From: Streptomyces malaysiensis subsp. samsunensis
GTDB taxonomy: Bacteria > Actinomycetota > Actinomycetes > Streptomycetales > Streptomycetaceae
Direction: 5' to 3'
Length of the DNA: 64,000 nt
Assembly: GCF_024519315.1 (NCBI RefSeq)
Contig: NZ_JANIIC010000016.1
Location: 93,442-157,441 of the forward strand
Shown here piece by piece: positions 7,495 through 15,885 of the stretch; position 1 is the first letter of the stretch; each line of letters starts with the position of its first letter. A program made the translations under genes and the position numbers. Under the pieces are notes generated by a model. It ran no database searches. It saw nothing but the letters and a program-made list of their open reading frames with translations, and was not told the DNA's origin.

Positions 7495-9549
7495 TCAGAG
7501 CCCCACAGCGCACATCGGGGCACCTTCCTGACGGGGTTCCCCGGTGGTCACCACGCGGAGCACCGCCCGTGCCACCGCGTCCGTGTCGCAGAGGGTGACC
7601 GAGTTCACGCCCGGCCGCGCGCCCGCGGCGGTCACCCAGTGGACCCCCTCGGTCGGCACCCCGATGGCGAACCGCCGCGGATGCGGGCGGCCGTGGGCGT
7701 CCACCAGCCGGTAGGGGGCGGTGGTGACGTCGAGGCCGCCGGTCTCATAGCCCTCCACCCGATGCGGACGGCACTGCCCGGTCTCCAGCAGATGGTTCAG
7801 CAACTCATCGGCGGTCCGGCGCACATCGGGCTCCGGCAGCCGCGCCTCGATCAGGGTCGTGGCCGCCACCGGTGCACCCGGCACCTCGGCCGACCGCGCG
7901 GCGAATCCAGCCATGGCGGCCCCTTGGTCTGGACTTTCCAAGGTCACTTCAAGCCGTGGGCCGAGGACGTCCAGGACGCCCGCCTCGATCAGCGCGGCCA
8001 TCTCCTCGATCCGGCGGCGCGGCGGGCCGATCGAGAGAAAGGCGTTGAGCGGGGTGTACCAGCGGTCCAGATGCGCACGGCGGGACGCCCCCGTCAGCCC
8101 GCCGTGGTCGACGATCAGCCGCACCTCGTTGCGGACGTCGCGCAGAACGTCGAGGGCCGCCTTGACCGGGCCTTCGACATTGCCCAGCCGGGCGTGCGCC
8201 ACGTCCTGGTGGGCGTAGGCCAGCAGCCAGCGCCGGAAGTCGTCACGCCCCGTGAACCTGCGTCCGCGCAGCGGCTGGGCCACCGCGTCCCAGGACCAGC
8301 GCTCGGCTTCCGGAATGCCGTACTCCGAGAGCACCGTGGCCTCTTCGGGGCTGCCGTGGCCGGTGGCCAAAAAGTGACCCCTGAAGCGTGCTGGGGTGAA
8401 CGAGACGGGGGTGCCGGAGCCGGGCCCGGGGGCTTCGGGGGCTTCTGGGGCGGCCGGGGCGTGGGTGTCGGGCGCGCGGAGGGCCAGCAGCGCCTCGTAG
8501 TAGACCGTCTCGGCCTCCTTGGCCACCAGCGGCCAGATCTCGGTGAGGAAGTCCGGCGGATCGCCGGAGTCCGCGCGCTTGCGGAAGTGGTCGAGCACAT
8601 CGGGGGTCAGCAGTAGCGGGGTGTGCCGGCCGCACGGCCCCTTCGCGTTGTCGCCCCGCGCGTGGTACGGGATGCCGCGCCGCGACCCCGCGTACAGCCG
8701 TGGTTCGCGGCCCGAGGGCCGGTAGACCAGACCGCCCTGGCCGTTCGGTGCGAAGGTGCCGCCCCGGCCCGCCGTCAACAGCGCCATATGGTCGAAGAAG
8801 TTGAGGCCGAGACCGCGCAACAGCACCGGTTCGCCCGGGGCGATGGGCGACAAGTCGATATCGGCGGGGTTGGCGGGCGGGTAGTAGCGCAGCCCGTGCC
8901 GCTCCGCGTGGGCCGCGTACCGCCGCTCCGTGGGGTCGGCGGCCGCCGGCAGATGGCCCTGCGCCAGGACGACGGCGCGCAGTCTCGCCAGACGGCTTCC
9001 GTCGTCCAGCGTCAGCACCTGCTCGCCGTCGGCCCGCTCCTCCAGCCGTACGGCGCGGGCCCGGTGTGTGCGGACCGTCACGGTGTCCGGCGCGCCCCGC
9101 ACCACCTCGCCGAACACCCACTCCAGATAGCGGCCGTAGAGCGCGCGGCTGGGGTAGTCGTCCGGACCGAGACCGGGCGCCAGACCGCGCGCCGTGACCC
9201 ATTCGTACAGGCTCGGCCCGGTCCGCACCGGTCCGCCGCATTCGACGCTCGCATCGGTGAACAGGGTCACCTGCGAGGCCACGGTGTTCATCAGCAGCTC
9301 GTCCGGCTGGGCGGTGCGCCAGACCCGTCCCGCGCCGGGCGGGGAGGGGTCCACCATATGCACGGTCAGCGGGGTGCCGGACGCCAGTTCCGGGGCCGAG
9401 GCGCACAGGCGCTCCAGCACGCTGGTGCCGCGCGGCCCGGCGCCGACGACGGCTATCGCGTGGAGATCTCCGGCCAAGGTTGTGTCTCCCGGGGCAGATG
9501 TGACGCGTGTAGGCAAGGATGCGCGCCCATCATGCCGTTCGCTCGACAC
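7495..9549 (-). CDS. FAD/NAD(P)-binding protein (monooxygenase-like)
   Basis: A large flavoprotein-like enzyme of 684 residues. A dinucleotide-binding motif opens the domain (AIAVVGAGPRGTSVLERL, about 32-49), followed by an acidic strand end MVDPSPPGAGRVWR and MNTVASQVTLFTD, typical of the FAD/NAD(P)-binding family related to L-lysine/ornithine N-hydroxylases. RAVVLAQGHLP matches the second strand motif. The C-terminal third is helical with no named domain. These proteins are frequent in actinomycetes and mostly uncharacterised. A 16-bp palindrome (9598-9613) lies just upstream. Confidence 0.75.
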   Translation of the reverse strand: MSSERHDGRASLPTRVTSAPGDTTLAGDLHAIAVVGAGPRGTSVLERLCASAPELASGTPLTVHMVDPSPPGAGRVWRTAQPDELLMNTVASQVTLFTDASVECGGPVRTGPSLYEWVTARGLAPGLGPDDYPSRALYGRYLEWVFGEVVRGAPDTVTVRTHRARAVRLEERADGEQVLTLDDGSRLARLRAVVLAQGHLPAAADPTERRYAAHAERHGLRYYPPANPADIDLSPIAPGEPVLLRGLGLNFFDHMALLTAGRGGTFAPNGQGGLVYRPSGREPRLYAGSRRGIPYHARGDNAKGPCGRHTPLLLTPDVLDHFRKRADSGDPPDFLTEIWPLVAKEAETVYYEALLALRAPDTHAPAAPEAPEAPGPGSGTPVSFTPARFRGHFLATGHGSPEEATVLSEYGIPEAERWSWDAVAQPLRGRRFTGRDDFRRWLLAYAHQDVAHARLGNVEGPVKAALDVLRDVRNEVRLIVDHGGLTGASRRAHLDRWYTPLNAFLSIGPPRRRIEEMAALIEAGVLDVLGPRLEVTLESPDQGAAMAGFAARSAEVPGAPVAATTLIEARLPEPDVRRTADELLNHLLETGQCRPHRVEGYETGGLDVTTAPYRLVDAHGRPHPRRFAIGVPTEGVHWVTAAGARPGVNSVTLCDTDAVARAVLRVVTTGEPRQEGAPMCAVGL

Positions 9550-9597
9550 GATTCGAGCCGGTCTCCGGAACGTAGCGCTCCGTTGTGGCCTGTATCA

Positions 9598-9613
9598 CGT
9601 GGCATATGCCACG
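9598..9613. promoter_or_regulatory. Perfect 16-bp palindrome, candidate operator
   Basis: CGTGGCATATGCCACG is perfectly symmetric and lies 49 bp upstream of the FAD-protein start, within the 86-bp gap to the phoD-type gene. Its size and position fit a dimeric repressor site. Confidence 0.5.
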
Positions 9614-9635
9614 GAATGGCACCCAAAGGGGCCGA

Positions 9636-11390
9636 CTACCCCGCCCAGTCCGTCTCCAGAGCCGCCACCAGCCGGGCCCCGCCGCCCGCCGGGTCCGACT
9701 GCGCCTGGTCCAGCCGCAGATGGGCGCTGCGGCCCTGGAGGGTCAGCGTCATCAGCTGGTTGCCGAACCAGGGCCCGCCCGTCTTGTGCCAGCTCAAGGG
9801 GGAGTGGGGCACCCGCCCATGGCGCTTGAAGACACGGCCCAGGGCGCGGCCCGCCGCGCTCCAGCCGAAGCGGAAGCCGAGCCGGATCGAGGCGTAGATG
9901 CTGTTGTGGACCGGGGAGCAGGTCAACTGCCGCACCTGGCTGCGGGGCGGCCGGGACGGCCACCGCGACCAGTCCGGGGTGGCCACATAGGCGTGGTGCA
10001 CATCGCCGGAGAGCACATTGATCGTGGCCGGTGCCCCCGGTGCGCCGCCCACCGCGGCGATGGTGTCGGTGAGCGCGTCGAACGACTCGGGGAACGCGGC
10101 CCAGTGCTCCAAGTCGCCACGCTGCCGCAGGTCCTCGCCGATCCGAGCCCAGCGCCCACCGCGTCTGCCGCCGCACACCGAGGCGTTCCACGCCTCCACG
10201 TCGTGGACGAAATGCGGCAGCAGCCAGGGCAGCGAGGTGCCGAGCAGCAGATGGTCATAGCCGCCGCGGACCCCGGGCTCCTCCGGACCGGGGGCCCCGG
10301 GCCCTTCCGGACCCGGACCGGGGAAGCCGGACGCGCCGCCCAGCCCGTCCATGGCCTGCTCCCGCACCCAGATGAGCTCCTTGTCGGTGAGCATCGCCCG
10401 CCGGCCCTCCTCCAGCACCCGCGCCGCGCGGGTGTCGACCATCAGCAGCCGGGTGCGGCCGAAGTCGCGGCGGTAGCTCCAGCGGGTGTACGCCGGATCG
10501 GCGTCGGCGCGGGCGGCGAACTCCCGCAGCGCCTCGGTGCCGTCCTCCGCCGCGCGCACCTCCGCGTAGAGCGGGTCGGCGGCCAGTTCGGCGGGGGAGA
10601 GGTTGCCCAGGTGCTGATGGACCCAGTAGGACATCAGCCCGCTCAGTATCCGCTCCCGCCACCACGGGGTCGCGCGCATCCGGCGCTGCCACGCCTCGCT
10701 GGTGTTCCAGTCGTCGATGACATCGTGGTCGTCGAAGATCATGCAGCTGGGGACGGTGGAGAGGAGCCAGCGCACCTCGGGGTCCAGCCAGGACTCGTAA
10801 TAGAGGCGGGTGTACTCCTCGTAGTCCGCGACCTGCTCGCCCGGCGGCTCGCTCAGATCGCGGCGCTCGGCCAGCCAGGCACGGGTCTCGGCGGAGGTCT
10901 CGTCCGCGTACACCTGGTCGCCCAGCAGCACCAGCACATCGGGGCGCGGCAGCTCCGGGGCGCGGGCCAGCGCCTGCGCCAGGGTGTCGAGCGCGTCGGG
11001 CCCCACCGGGTCGTGCGAGGCGTCGGAGGGCGGCGCGGCCCAGCGGCAGGAGCCGAAGGCCACGCGCACGGGCGCGGGGCCGGGGGAGTCCGTACCCGGG
11101 GCGGGGGTGCGGATGGTGCTGTCCGGGAAGGGGGAGTCGGGCAGCGGCCAGACCTGCTCACCGTCCAGCAGCACCCGGTACGCGGTCTCCCCGCCGGGCC
11201 GCAGCCCGGCGACCGGGATCAGCGCGTAGTGATGGCCCGCGATCCGCCAGGTGCGGGCGGTGCCGCCGGCACCGTCGGCGCACCGCACCTCGGCCTCACA
11301 GGGGCGGTCGGCCTCGACCCAGACGGTCGCGCCGGTGCCGGTCTCCCAGTCGACATGGCGCAGCAGTGGTCCCAGGCGCAGCCCGGCCAT
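9636..11390 (-). CDS. PhoD-type alkaline phosphatase/phosphodiesterase family protein
   Basis: A metallophosphatase of 584 residues. An N-terminal fibronectin-like region (about 1-100) precedes the PhoD catalytic domain. Metal-binding motifs are present: VLLGDQVYADE, FDDHDVIDDW and NVLSGDVHHAY. The family hydrolyses phosphate mono- and diesters with Fe/Ca centres. Unlike secreted PhoD enzymes it has no signal peptide, so this version is probably cytoplasmic. The ribosome site GGAGGAGG sits inside a hairpin arm (11396-11454), suggesting translational control. Confidence 0.85.
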   Translation of the reverse strand: MAGLRLGPLLRHVDWETGTGATVWVEADRPCEAEVRCADGAGGTARTWRIAGHHYALIPVAGLRPGGETAYRVLLDGEQVWPLPDSPFPDSTIRTPAPGTDSPGPAPVRVAFGSCRWAAPPSDASHDPVGPDALDTLAQALARAPELPRPDVLVLLGDQVYADETSAETRAWLAERRDLSEPPGEQVADYEEYTRLYYESWLDPEVRWLLSTVPSCMIFDDHDVIDDWNTSEAWQRRMRATPWWRERILSGLMSYWVHQHLGNLSPAELAADPLYAEVRAAEDGTEALREFAARADADPAYTRWSYRRDFGRTRLLMVDTRAARVLEEGRRAMLTDKELIWVREQAMDGLGGASGFPGPGPEGPGAPGPEEPGVRGGYDHLLLGTSLPWLLPHFVHDVEAWNASVCGGRRGGRWARIGEDLRQRGDLEHWAAFPESFDALTDTIAAVGGAPGAPATINVLSGDVHHAYVATPDWSRWPSRPPRSQVRQLTCSPVHNSIYASIRLGFRFGWSAAGRALGRVFKRHGRVPHSPLSWHKTGGPWFGNQLMTLTLQGRSAHLRLDQAQSDPAGGGARLVAALETDWAG

Positions 11391-11395
11391 CCGGA

Positions 11396-11454
11396 CCTCC
11401 TCCGTCGTTCTTCGATGTGCACGTCATGCGTACGGTACGGAACGACGGAGGAGG
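11396..11454 (-). promoter_or_regulatory. Long hairpin that hides the phoD-type ribosome site
   Basis: A 15-bp perfect inverted repeat (CCTCCTCCGTCGTTC at 11396-11410 and its complement at 11440-11454) with a 29-nt spacer. In the minus-strand transcript the 3' arm contains GGAGGAGG, the ribosome site of the phoD-type gene, and the 5' arm is an exact anti-Shine-Dalgarno sequence. Folding would block initiation. It could also act as a terminator for the HNH gene upstream. Confidence 0.6.
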
Positions 11455-11518
11455 TGCGGCGGTTCCACCGGGCGGTGCGCCGTTGGTGTGCGGTTGGTGT
11501 GCGGTTCGGTGTGCGGTC

Positions 11519-12187
11519 TCAGCAGCCGTTGAGGATGCCGCTGAGCGCGGACTTCTCGGCCGAGTCGAGGGTGAGCTCGTAGGTGTACTTCACCGAGACC
11601 CACATACGGGCGTACATGCAGTGGTAGGCGCTCCGGGGCGGCAGCCACTCGGCGGGGTCCTGGTCGCCCTTGGACTGGTTGACGTTGTCCGTCACGGCTA
11701 TCAGCTGGGAGTGGGTCAGGTCGTTGGCGAACGCCTGGCGCTGGGCGGTGGTCCAGCTGTTCGCGCCGGACTTCCACGCCTCGGAGAGCGGCACGACGTG
11801 GTCGATGTCCACGTCGGAGGAGGCGGACCAGGTCTCGCCGTCGTACTCGGAGTACCAGGTGCCGCTGGTGGCCGCGCAGCTGGAGTCGGTCTGGACGTTC
11901 TCGCCGTCCCGCTTGAGGACTTCCTCGCGGGTGTTGCAGGAGCCGCTCTGGGTGATCCAGTGCGGGAACTTGTCGCGGCTGTAACCGTCCGACGAGCCTT
12001 CGGCCTTGACGGTCAGCGAGGCCAGCTGGGTGCGGGCGGTGGCGGCGCTGGGCGGGGCGGGCGGAGACGCCTGGGCGGTGGGCCCGCTCAGGACGAGCGT
12101 GCCCAGCAGGGCGACGAACCCGCCGAAGACGGAGGCGCGACGCGCGTAGACGCGACGGCGAGTGGGATGACACTGCATGTCTGACAT
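11519..12187 (-). CDS. Secreted HNH-family endonuclease (GmrSD/DUF1524-like)
   Basis: Protein of 222 residues with an export signal: basic start (RRRVYARRAS), hydrophobic FGGFVALLGTLVLSG and a cleavage site at AQA-SP. The mature part holds the His-centred catalytic motif DIDHVVPLSEAW and a downstream DNVNQSKGDQDPAEWLPP, typical of exported HNH nucleases in Streptomyces. A nutritional or competitor-DNA degrading role is likely. Four cysteines in the mature part suggest disulfides. A promoter with TTGACA is visible at 12273-12301. Confidence 0.85.
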   Translation of the reverse strand: MSDMQCHPTRRRVYARRASVFGGFVALLGTLVLSGPTAQASPPAPPSAATARTQLASLTVKAEGSSDGYSRDKFPHWITQSGSCNTREEVLKRDGENVQTDSSCAATSGTWYSEYDGETWSASSDVDIDHVVPLSEAWKSGANSWTTAQRQAFANDLTHSQLIAVTDNVNQSKGDQDPAEWLPPRSAYHCMYARMWVSVKYTYELTLDSAEKSALSGILNGC

Positions 12188-12272
12188 GCGAACTCCCTTG
12201 AGGGTGGGGGGTCGTTGGCCGCTGGTGCCCGGCCATGGTGGCGACGCCGGGTTGCTGTGGGGTGGGCGTCAG

Positions 12273-12301
12273 GTAACAGGGTGACGACGCGGTCATGTCA
12301 A
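12273..12301 (-). promoter_or_regulatory. Probable sigma-HrdB promoter of the HNH nuclease gene
   Basis: On the minus strand TTGACA (12301-12296) is followed after 17 bp by TGTTAC (12278-12273). The -35 is consensus and the spacing ideal; the -10 is imperfect. It lies about 85 bp upstream of the start codon. Confidence 0.45.
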
Positions 12302-12947
12302 CGCAAGGGGTTGACAACTGCTCACCAGGAGTGCGCATAAGGCTATTTACCTCGATCGTGTGATGGTCGGCTTCTGGCCTTGCGGCGCCACAGGCGGGTT
12401 GGGTTAGCGTGGCTGTGCGATCTGGGACGCCGGGTGCGGTGCCAGCGTGCGGGGCCCCTGCTCCACCAGAGAGATGGTTCAGGGCCTCCCCGTCGCCTCT
12501 GGCCGCACCCACATGGCCAGGTCGTGAGGGACTCCGCCCACCCGGCTCGGACCACGGACGCGATCCGTGTCGCCGCCCGGGACGCGAAAGCGGACGACCA
12601 GTACGCCCAAAACCGTTCGGGGCGTGCCAGTGAGCGGACTCACTCCCGCTCACTGCCCAGGAACGGTTCAAAGGGCGGTTGGGGCCACCCTTGCGATCCG
12701 GCCCCGGGCGCGTGGGCGCTGATGGCGTTTCCGGCGGCGGGCCGCGCCACGGCGGAGTGGAGTCACTGCCGGGCCCCGGCGGCAGCGCGCCCCGGGCCAC
12801 CGGGCGGGCGATCTACGGCCCGGCCCGGCGATCCGGCCGCGAGCCCCGCCCGGACTGTGGGACTGGTCACACTTCCCGGCGGGGGTGGGCCGGTTCCGGT
12901 GGACCGGGGGCCGTCGCGCCGGAGGGTTCCCGTATCCTTGTCGGCAG
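12302..12947. other. Intergenic region without a convincing gene
   Basis: No reading frame here has a ribosome site plus coding-like composition on either strand. The one structured object is a nested hairpin. AACCGTTC (12611-12618) pairs with GAACGGTT (12661-12668), and inside it CAGTGAGCGG (12628-12637) pairs with CCGCTCACTG (12646-12655). The roughly 58-nt structure could be a small RNA or a terminator. A TATCCT hexamer at about 12932 precedes the riboswitch and fits its -10. Confidence 0.5.
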
Positions 12948-13075
12948 CAGAAGGGGAGTAGCTCCTCGCCGGACCGTCGACATACTGCCCGCCCCTCGAG
13001 GTGCGGGCCGGCGCCCGGAGCGTACGGAACCACCGCGGGACGCGGAGGTCGTGCGCCAGCGAGACCTTCGGCCGC
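12948..13075 (+). promoter_or_regulatory. yybP-ykoY manganese riboswitch
   Basis: The two conserved loops of this class are visible: AAGGGGAGTAGC (12951-12962) at the 5' side and GCGAGACCTTCGGCC (about 13059-13073) at the 3' side, separated by G+C-rich stems. Together they match the Mn2+-binding L1 and L3 motifs of RF00080 as known from the family. The leader belongs to a TMEM165/GDT1 exporter gene, a standard regulon member: Mn2+ binding should turn the exporter on. A probable -10 (TATCCT) is just upstream. Exact ends are approximate. Confidence 0.8.
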
Positions 13076-13152
13076 AGTGTCCGACGCTGCCGTGCCGAAG
13101 CGATCCCTCCCCGGGGCCCTTGGTGCGGCCCGATCTACGAGGTATCCATTCC

Positions 13153-13734
13153 GTGTTCAGCATCACCGTCGCCGCCGTGGTCTTCGGCGTCGTCTTCCTC
13201 GCCGAGCTGCCCGACAAGACCGCCCTGGCCGGGCTGATGCTCGGCACCCGCTACCGCGCGTCGTACGTCTTCGTCGGCGTGGCCGCCGCCTTCGCCATCC
13301 ACGTCGGGCTCGCGATCGCGGCGGGCAGTGTGCTCACCCTGCTGCCGCACCGGCTGCTGGAGGCGATCGTGGGGGCGCTCTTCCTCGGGGGAGCGGCGGT
13401 GCTGCTCCTCAAGAAGGACGACGGCGAGGAGGAGGTCCGCAAGCCCGCCGACCAGAGCTTCTGGAAGGTCTCCGGGGCGGGCTTCATGCTGATCCTGGTG
13501 GCCGAGTTCGGCGATCTGACCCAGATCATGACCGCGAACCTCGCCGCCCGCTACGACGACCCGCTGTCCGTGGGCGTGGGCGCCCTGCTGGCCCTGTGGG
13601 CCGTCGCCGGACTGGGCATCCTGGGCGGCCGCACCCTGATGCGATACGTCCCCCTGCGACTGATCACCAAGATCGCGGCCCTGGTGATGCTGGCCCTGGG
13701 CGCCTTCAGCCTGTACGAGGCCATCGCGGCCTGA
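13153..13734 (+). CDS. TMEM165/GDT1 family manganese exporter
   Basis: A membrane protein of 193 residues in two homologous halves, each with the family's acidic motif: ELPDKTALAG near residue 20 and EFGDLTQIMT near 120. Each half carries three hydrophobic helices, separated by a charged loop KKDDGEEEVRKPAD. Members export Mn2+ (or exchange Ca2+/Mn2+ for H+). The start GTG 13153 gives MFSITVAAVV directly at the first helix. The yybP-ykoY leader upstream supports manganese as the substrate. The gene is followed by a perfect 48-bp palindrome. Confidence 0.9.
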   Translation: MFSITVAAVVFGVVFLAELPDKTALAGLMLGTRYRASYVFVGVAAAFAIHVGLAIAAGSVLTLLPHRLLEAIVGALFLGGAAVLLLKKDDGEEEVRKPADQSFWKVSGAGFMLILVAEFGDLTQIMTANLAARYDDPLSVGVGALLALWAVAGLGILGGRTLMRYVPLRLITKIAALVMLALGAFSLYEAIAA

Positions 13735-13761
13735 GCGCCCACGGTGGCTTGGTTTCGGGGG

Positions 13762-13809
13762 GGCGTCCGGGGCGCTGGGGTGTCCGGACACCCCAGCGCC
13801 CCGGACGCC
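13762..13809 (+). terminator. 48-bp perfect palindrome after the Mn exporter gene
   Basis: The sequence is perfectly self-complementary with no loop (24 + 24 bp, centre 13785/13786), starting 27 bp after the stop codon. It can act as a very strong terminator hairpin and, in supercoiled DNA, a cruciform. Confidence 0.8.
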
Positions 13810-15096
13810 GGGCGGGGTTTCTGCGCATCCGGGGGCGTGGGGCGTCTGCGAGCCCCCCGGGCGCCGGGCTGGCCGGGCGTTTGGGCGCCCGGTGGGGTTT
13901 CCTCGCGCCTGGGCACCCGCGCGTGGCTGTCCGGGGCACGCGGGGAGTCCCCACGGATAGGTTTCCGCGGTCGGGTGCCCCGGGTGCCCGTACGGCGGCT
14001 ACACGCCCGCGTGCCCCGGGCACCACGGGGCACGCGGGCCTTCGAGCTTCGGTGGGGTTCGCGCCGTCTGGATATCCGGGCGCGTGGCCGTCCGGGGCGC
14101 CTGGGAGCGTCTCGGCGGGCGGGTTTCCGTGGGCCCGGGTGCCCCGGGCGCCTGCACGGGATCTGCCCGCCCGGGTCTCCGGGGTGTCTGGGCGTCCGGG
14201 TTTCCGAGGCGTCCGGGTTCCGTGCGTCCGAGCGTGGGGGCGGCGTGCCGAAGTCTCCGCACCCCGGGGCGGTCCGGTGGCCCGGCGGTCCGGTGGCCCG
14301 GCACCCCGGTGGCCCGGTGGCCCGGCACCCCGGCACCCCGGTGGCCCGGTGGCCCGGTGGCGGCCCGGTGGCCCGGTGGCCCGGTGGCCCGGTGGCCCGG
14401 TGCCCCGGTGGTCCGGTGGCCCGGTGGTCCGGTGGCCCGGCGGTCCGGTGGCCCGGTGCCCCGGTGGCCCGGTGCCCCGGCGGCGCGGCGGCGCGGCGGC
14501 CGGGCGGCCGGGCGTCCGGGGTGTCTGGAGGTCCGGGGTGTCTGGATGTCCGTGCGTCCGAGGTCCCGGTGTCCGCGAGTCCCGGGGTGTCCGGGCGCTC
14601 GGGTGTGAGGAGTGTCCGGGGCTCCGCACGGCCGGAGGTCCGGGGTGTCCCGGGCGGGATGGGTGTCCGCGGGCCTGGGTATCCCGGGTGTCCGTGCGGC
14701 GTCCGCGTGCTCGCGCGTCCGGGGGTTCCGGGCGTCCGGGTTTCCGACGTGCCCGAGATTCCGTGCGTCTGGGGTGTCCGGATGTCCGTGCGGTCGGCGA
14801 CTGCGGGGCGCCCCCGCGGGCCCGGGTGTCCCGGGTCATCTGCGGGTCGTGTGCCCGGGGTGTTGGGCGTAAGGGCTTCCGGGTGGCGTTCGAAGGCCGG
14901 GCTTCCGCACACCTCGGGTCCTGGGTGTCCGGCGTCCGGGGTTCGCGTGTCCGGGCGGTTGCGCGACCGCGCGCCCGGGGTGTCCGTGCGCCCGGGGTGT
15001 CCGTACGCCCGGGGTGTACGGACGGCCGTGCGTCCGGTGCGTTCCGGTGCCCGGGGGCGGCGCCCCCCGCGGGCGTGGGGTGTGGCGGTCCGAGGG
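13810..15096. repeat. 1.3 kb of low-complexity G+C-rich repeat DNA
   Basis: No credible gene is present. The sequence is built from degenerate GGTGTCCGGG/GGGGCGTCCGGG units. From about 14275 to 14490 it collapses into a tandem array of a 9-bp unit (CCCGGTGGC) with interruptions. Several local hairpins occur, e.g. GCCCGCGTGCCCCG (14005-14018) with its complement at 14026-14039. Very long open frames exist on both strands purely because stop codons are rare in such DNA. Confidence 0.75.
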
Positions 15097-15747
15097 TCAG
15101 TCCTGGACGTGGACTCGCAGCATGCCGTCCGGGAGTGCCTCGACGCGCACCTGCTCCAGGTCCTGGACGTGTACGTCCGGGGCGTGTGCCGCGGCGCGTG
15201 GGCCCACGCCGATCACGCGCATTCCGGCTGCCCGGCCCGCCGCGATGCCGGCTTCCGAGTCCTCGAAGGCGATGCAGTCGGCGGGGGCGAAGCCCAGTTC
15301 GGCCGCGCCCTTGAGGAAGCCCTCCGGGTCCGGCTTGCTCGCGCCGACGTGTTCCGCGGTGACCCGGATCTCCGGCAGCGGCAGCCCGGCGGCGCCCATG
15401 CGGGCGCGGGCGAGTGCCTCGTCGGCGGAGGTCACCAGGGCGTGGGGCAGACCGGTCAGCGAGGCAATGAACGCGGGCGCGCCGGGCACCGGCACGACGC
15501 CGTTGAGGTCGGTGGTCTCCGCCTCCAGCATCCGCTGGTTGTCGGCCAGGTTCTGCTCGACCGGCCGGTCGGGGAGCAGCGCCGCGATCGTCGCGTGGGC
15601 CTGCCGCCCGTGGGCGATCGCGAGTACGCGCTCCGCGTCCAGCCCCTGCTCGGCCGCCCACCGCCGCCAGTAGCGCTCGACCACGGCGTCGGAGTTGACG
15701 AGGGTGCCGTCCATGTCGAGGAGGAGTGCGCGGGCGGTGAGGGACAT
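15097..15747 (-). CDS. HAD-family phosphatase (beta-phosphoglucomutase-like)
   Basis: A HAD hydrolase of 216 residues. Motif I DMDGTLVNSD (Asp11 nucleophile, Asp13 acid/base) is followed by a helical cap. Motif II is VTSADE, motif III the Lys in GASKPDPEGFLKG, and motif IV AFEDSEAGI. This pattern fits sugar-phosphate phosphatases such as those acting on 2-deoxyglucose- or glycerol-phosphates. I set the start at ATG 15747, behind AGGAGTCTCG; a longer frame to 15828 adds 27 residues without family support. The upstream repeat region ends at its stop codon. Confidence 0.88.
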   Translation of the reverse strand: MSLTARALLLDMDGTLVNSDAVVERYWRRWAAEQGLDAERVLAIAHGRQAHATIAALLPDRPVEQNLADNQRMLEAETTDLNGVVPVPGAPAFIASLTGLPHALVTSADEALARARMGAAGLPLPEIRVTAEHVGASKPDPEGFLKGAAELGFAPADCIAFEDSEAGIAAGRAAGMRVIGVGPRAAAHAPDVHVQDLEQVRVEALPDGMLRVHVQD

Positions 15748-15885
15748 CGAGACTCCTGGTCGCGGGCGCGGGATGAGCGAGGAGACAAGCGGCTCCGCCC
15801 GCCGGTCAGGGAGAGCGGGCGGAACCACTTTGTTCCTTCACGATACAAAGCGTGGCCCATCTGCGCCAGTGGGGGCGGGGCCCCT

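Noticed and set aside
12379..12720. Protein gene in the gap upstream of the Mn riboswitch
   Set aside because: Some codons look reasonable, but no start with a ribosome site, no known motif, and the hairpin at 12611-12668 lies inside the frame.
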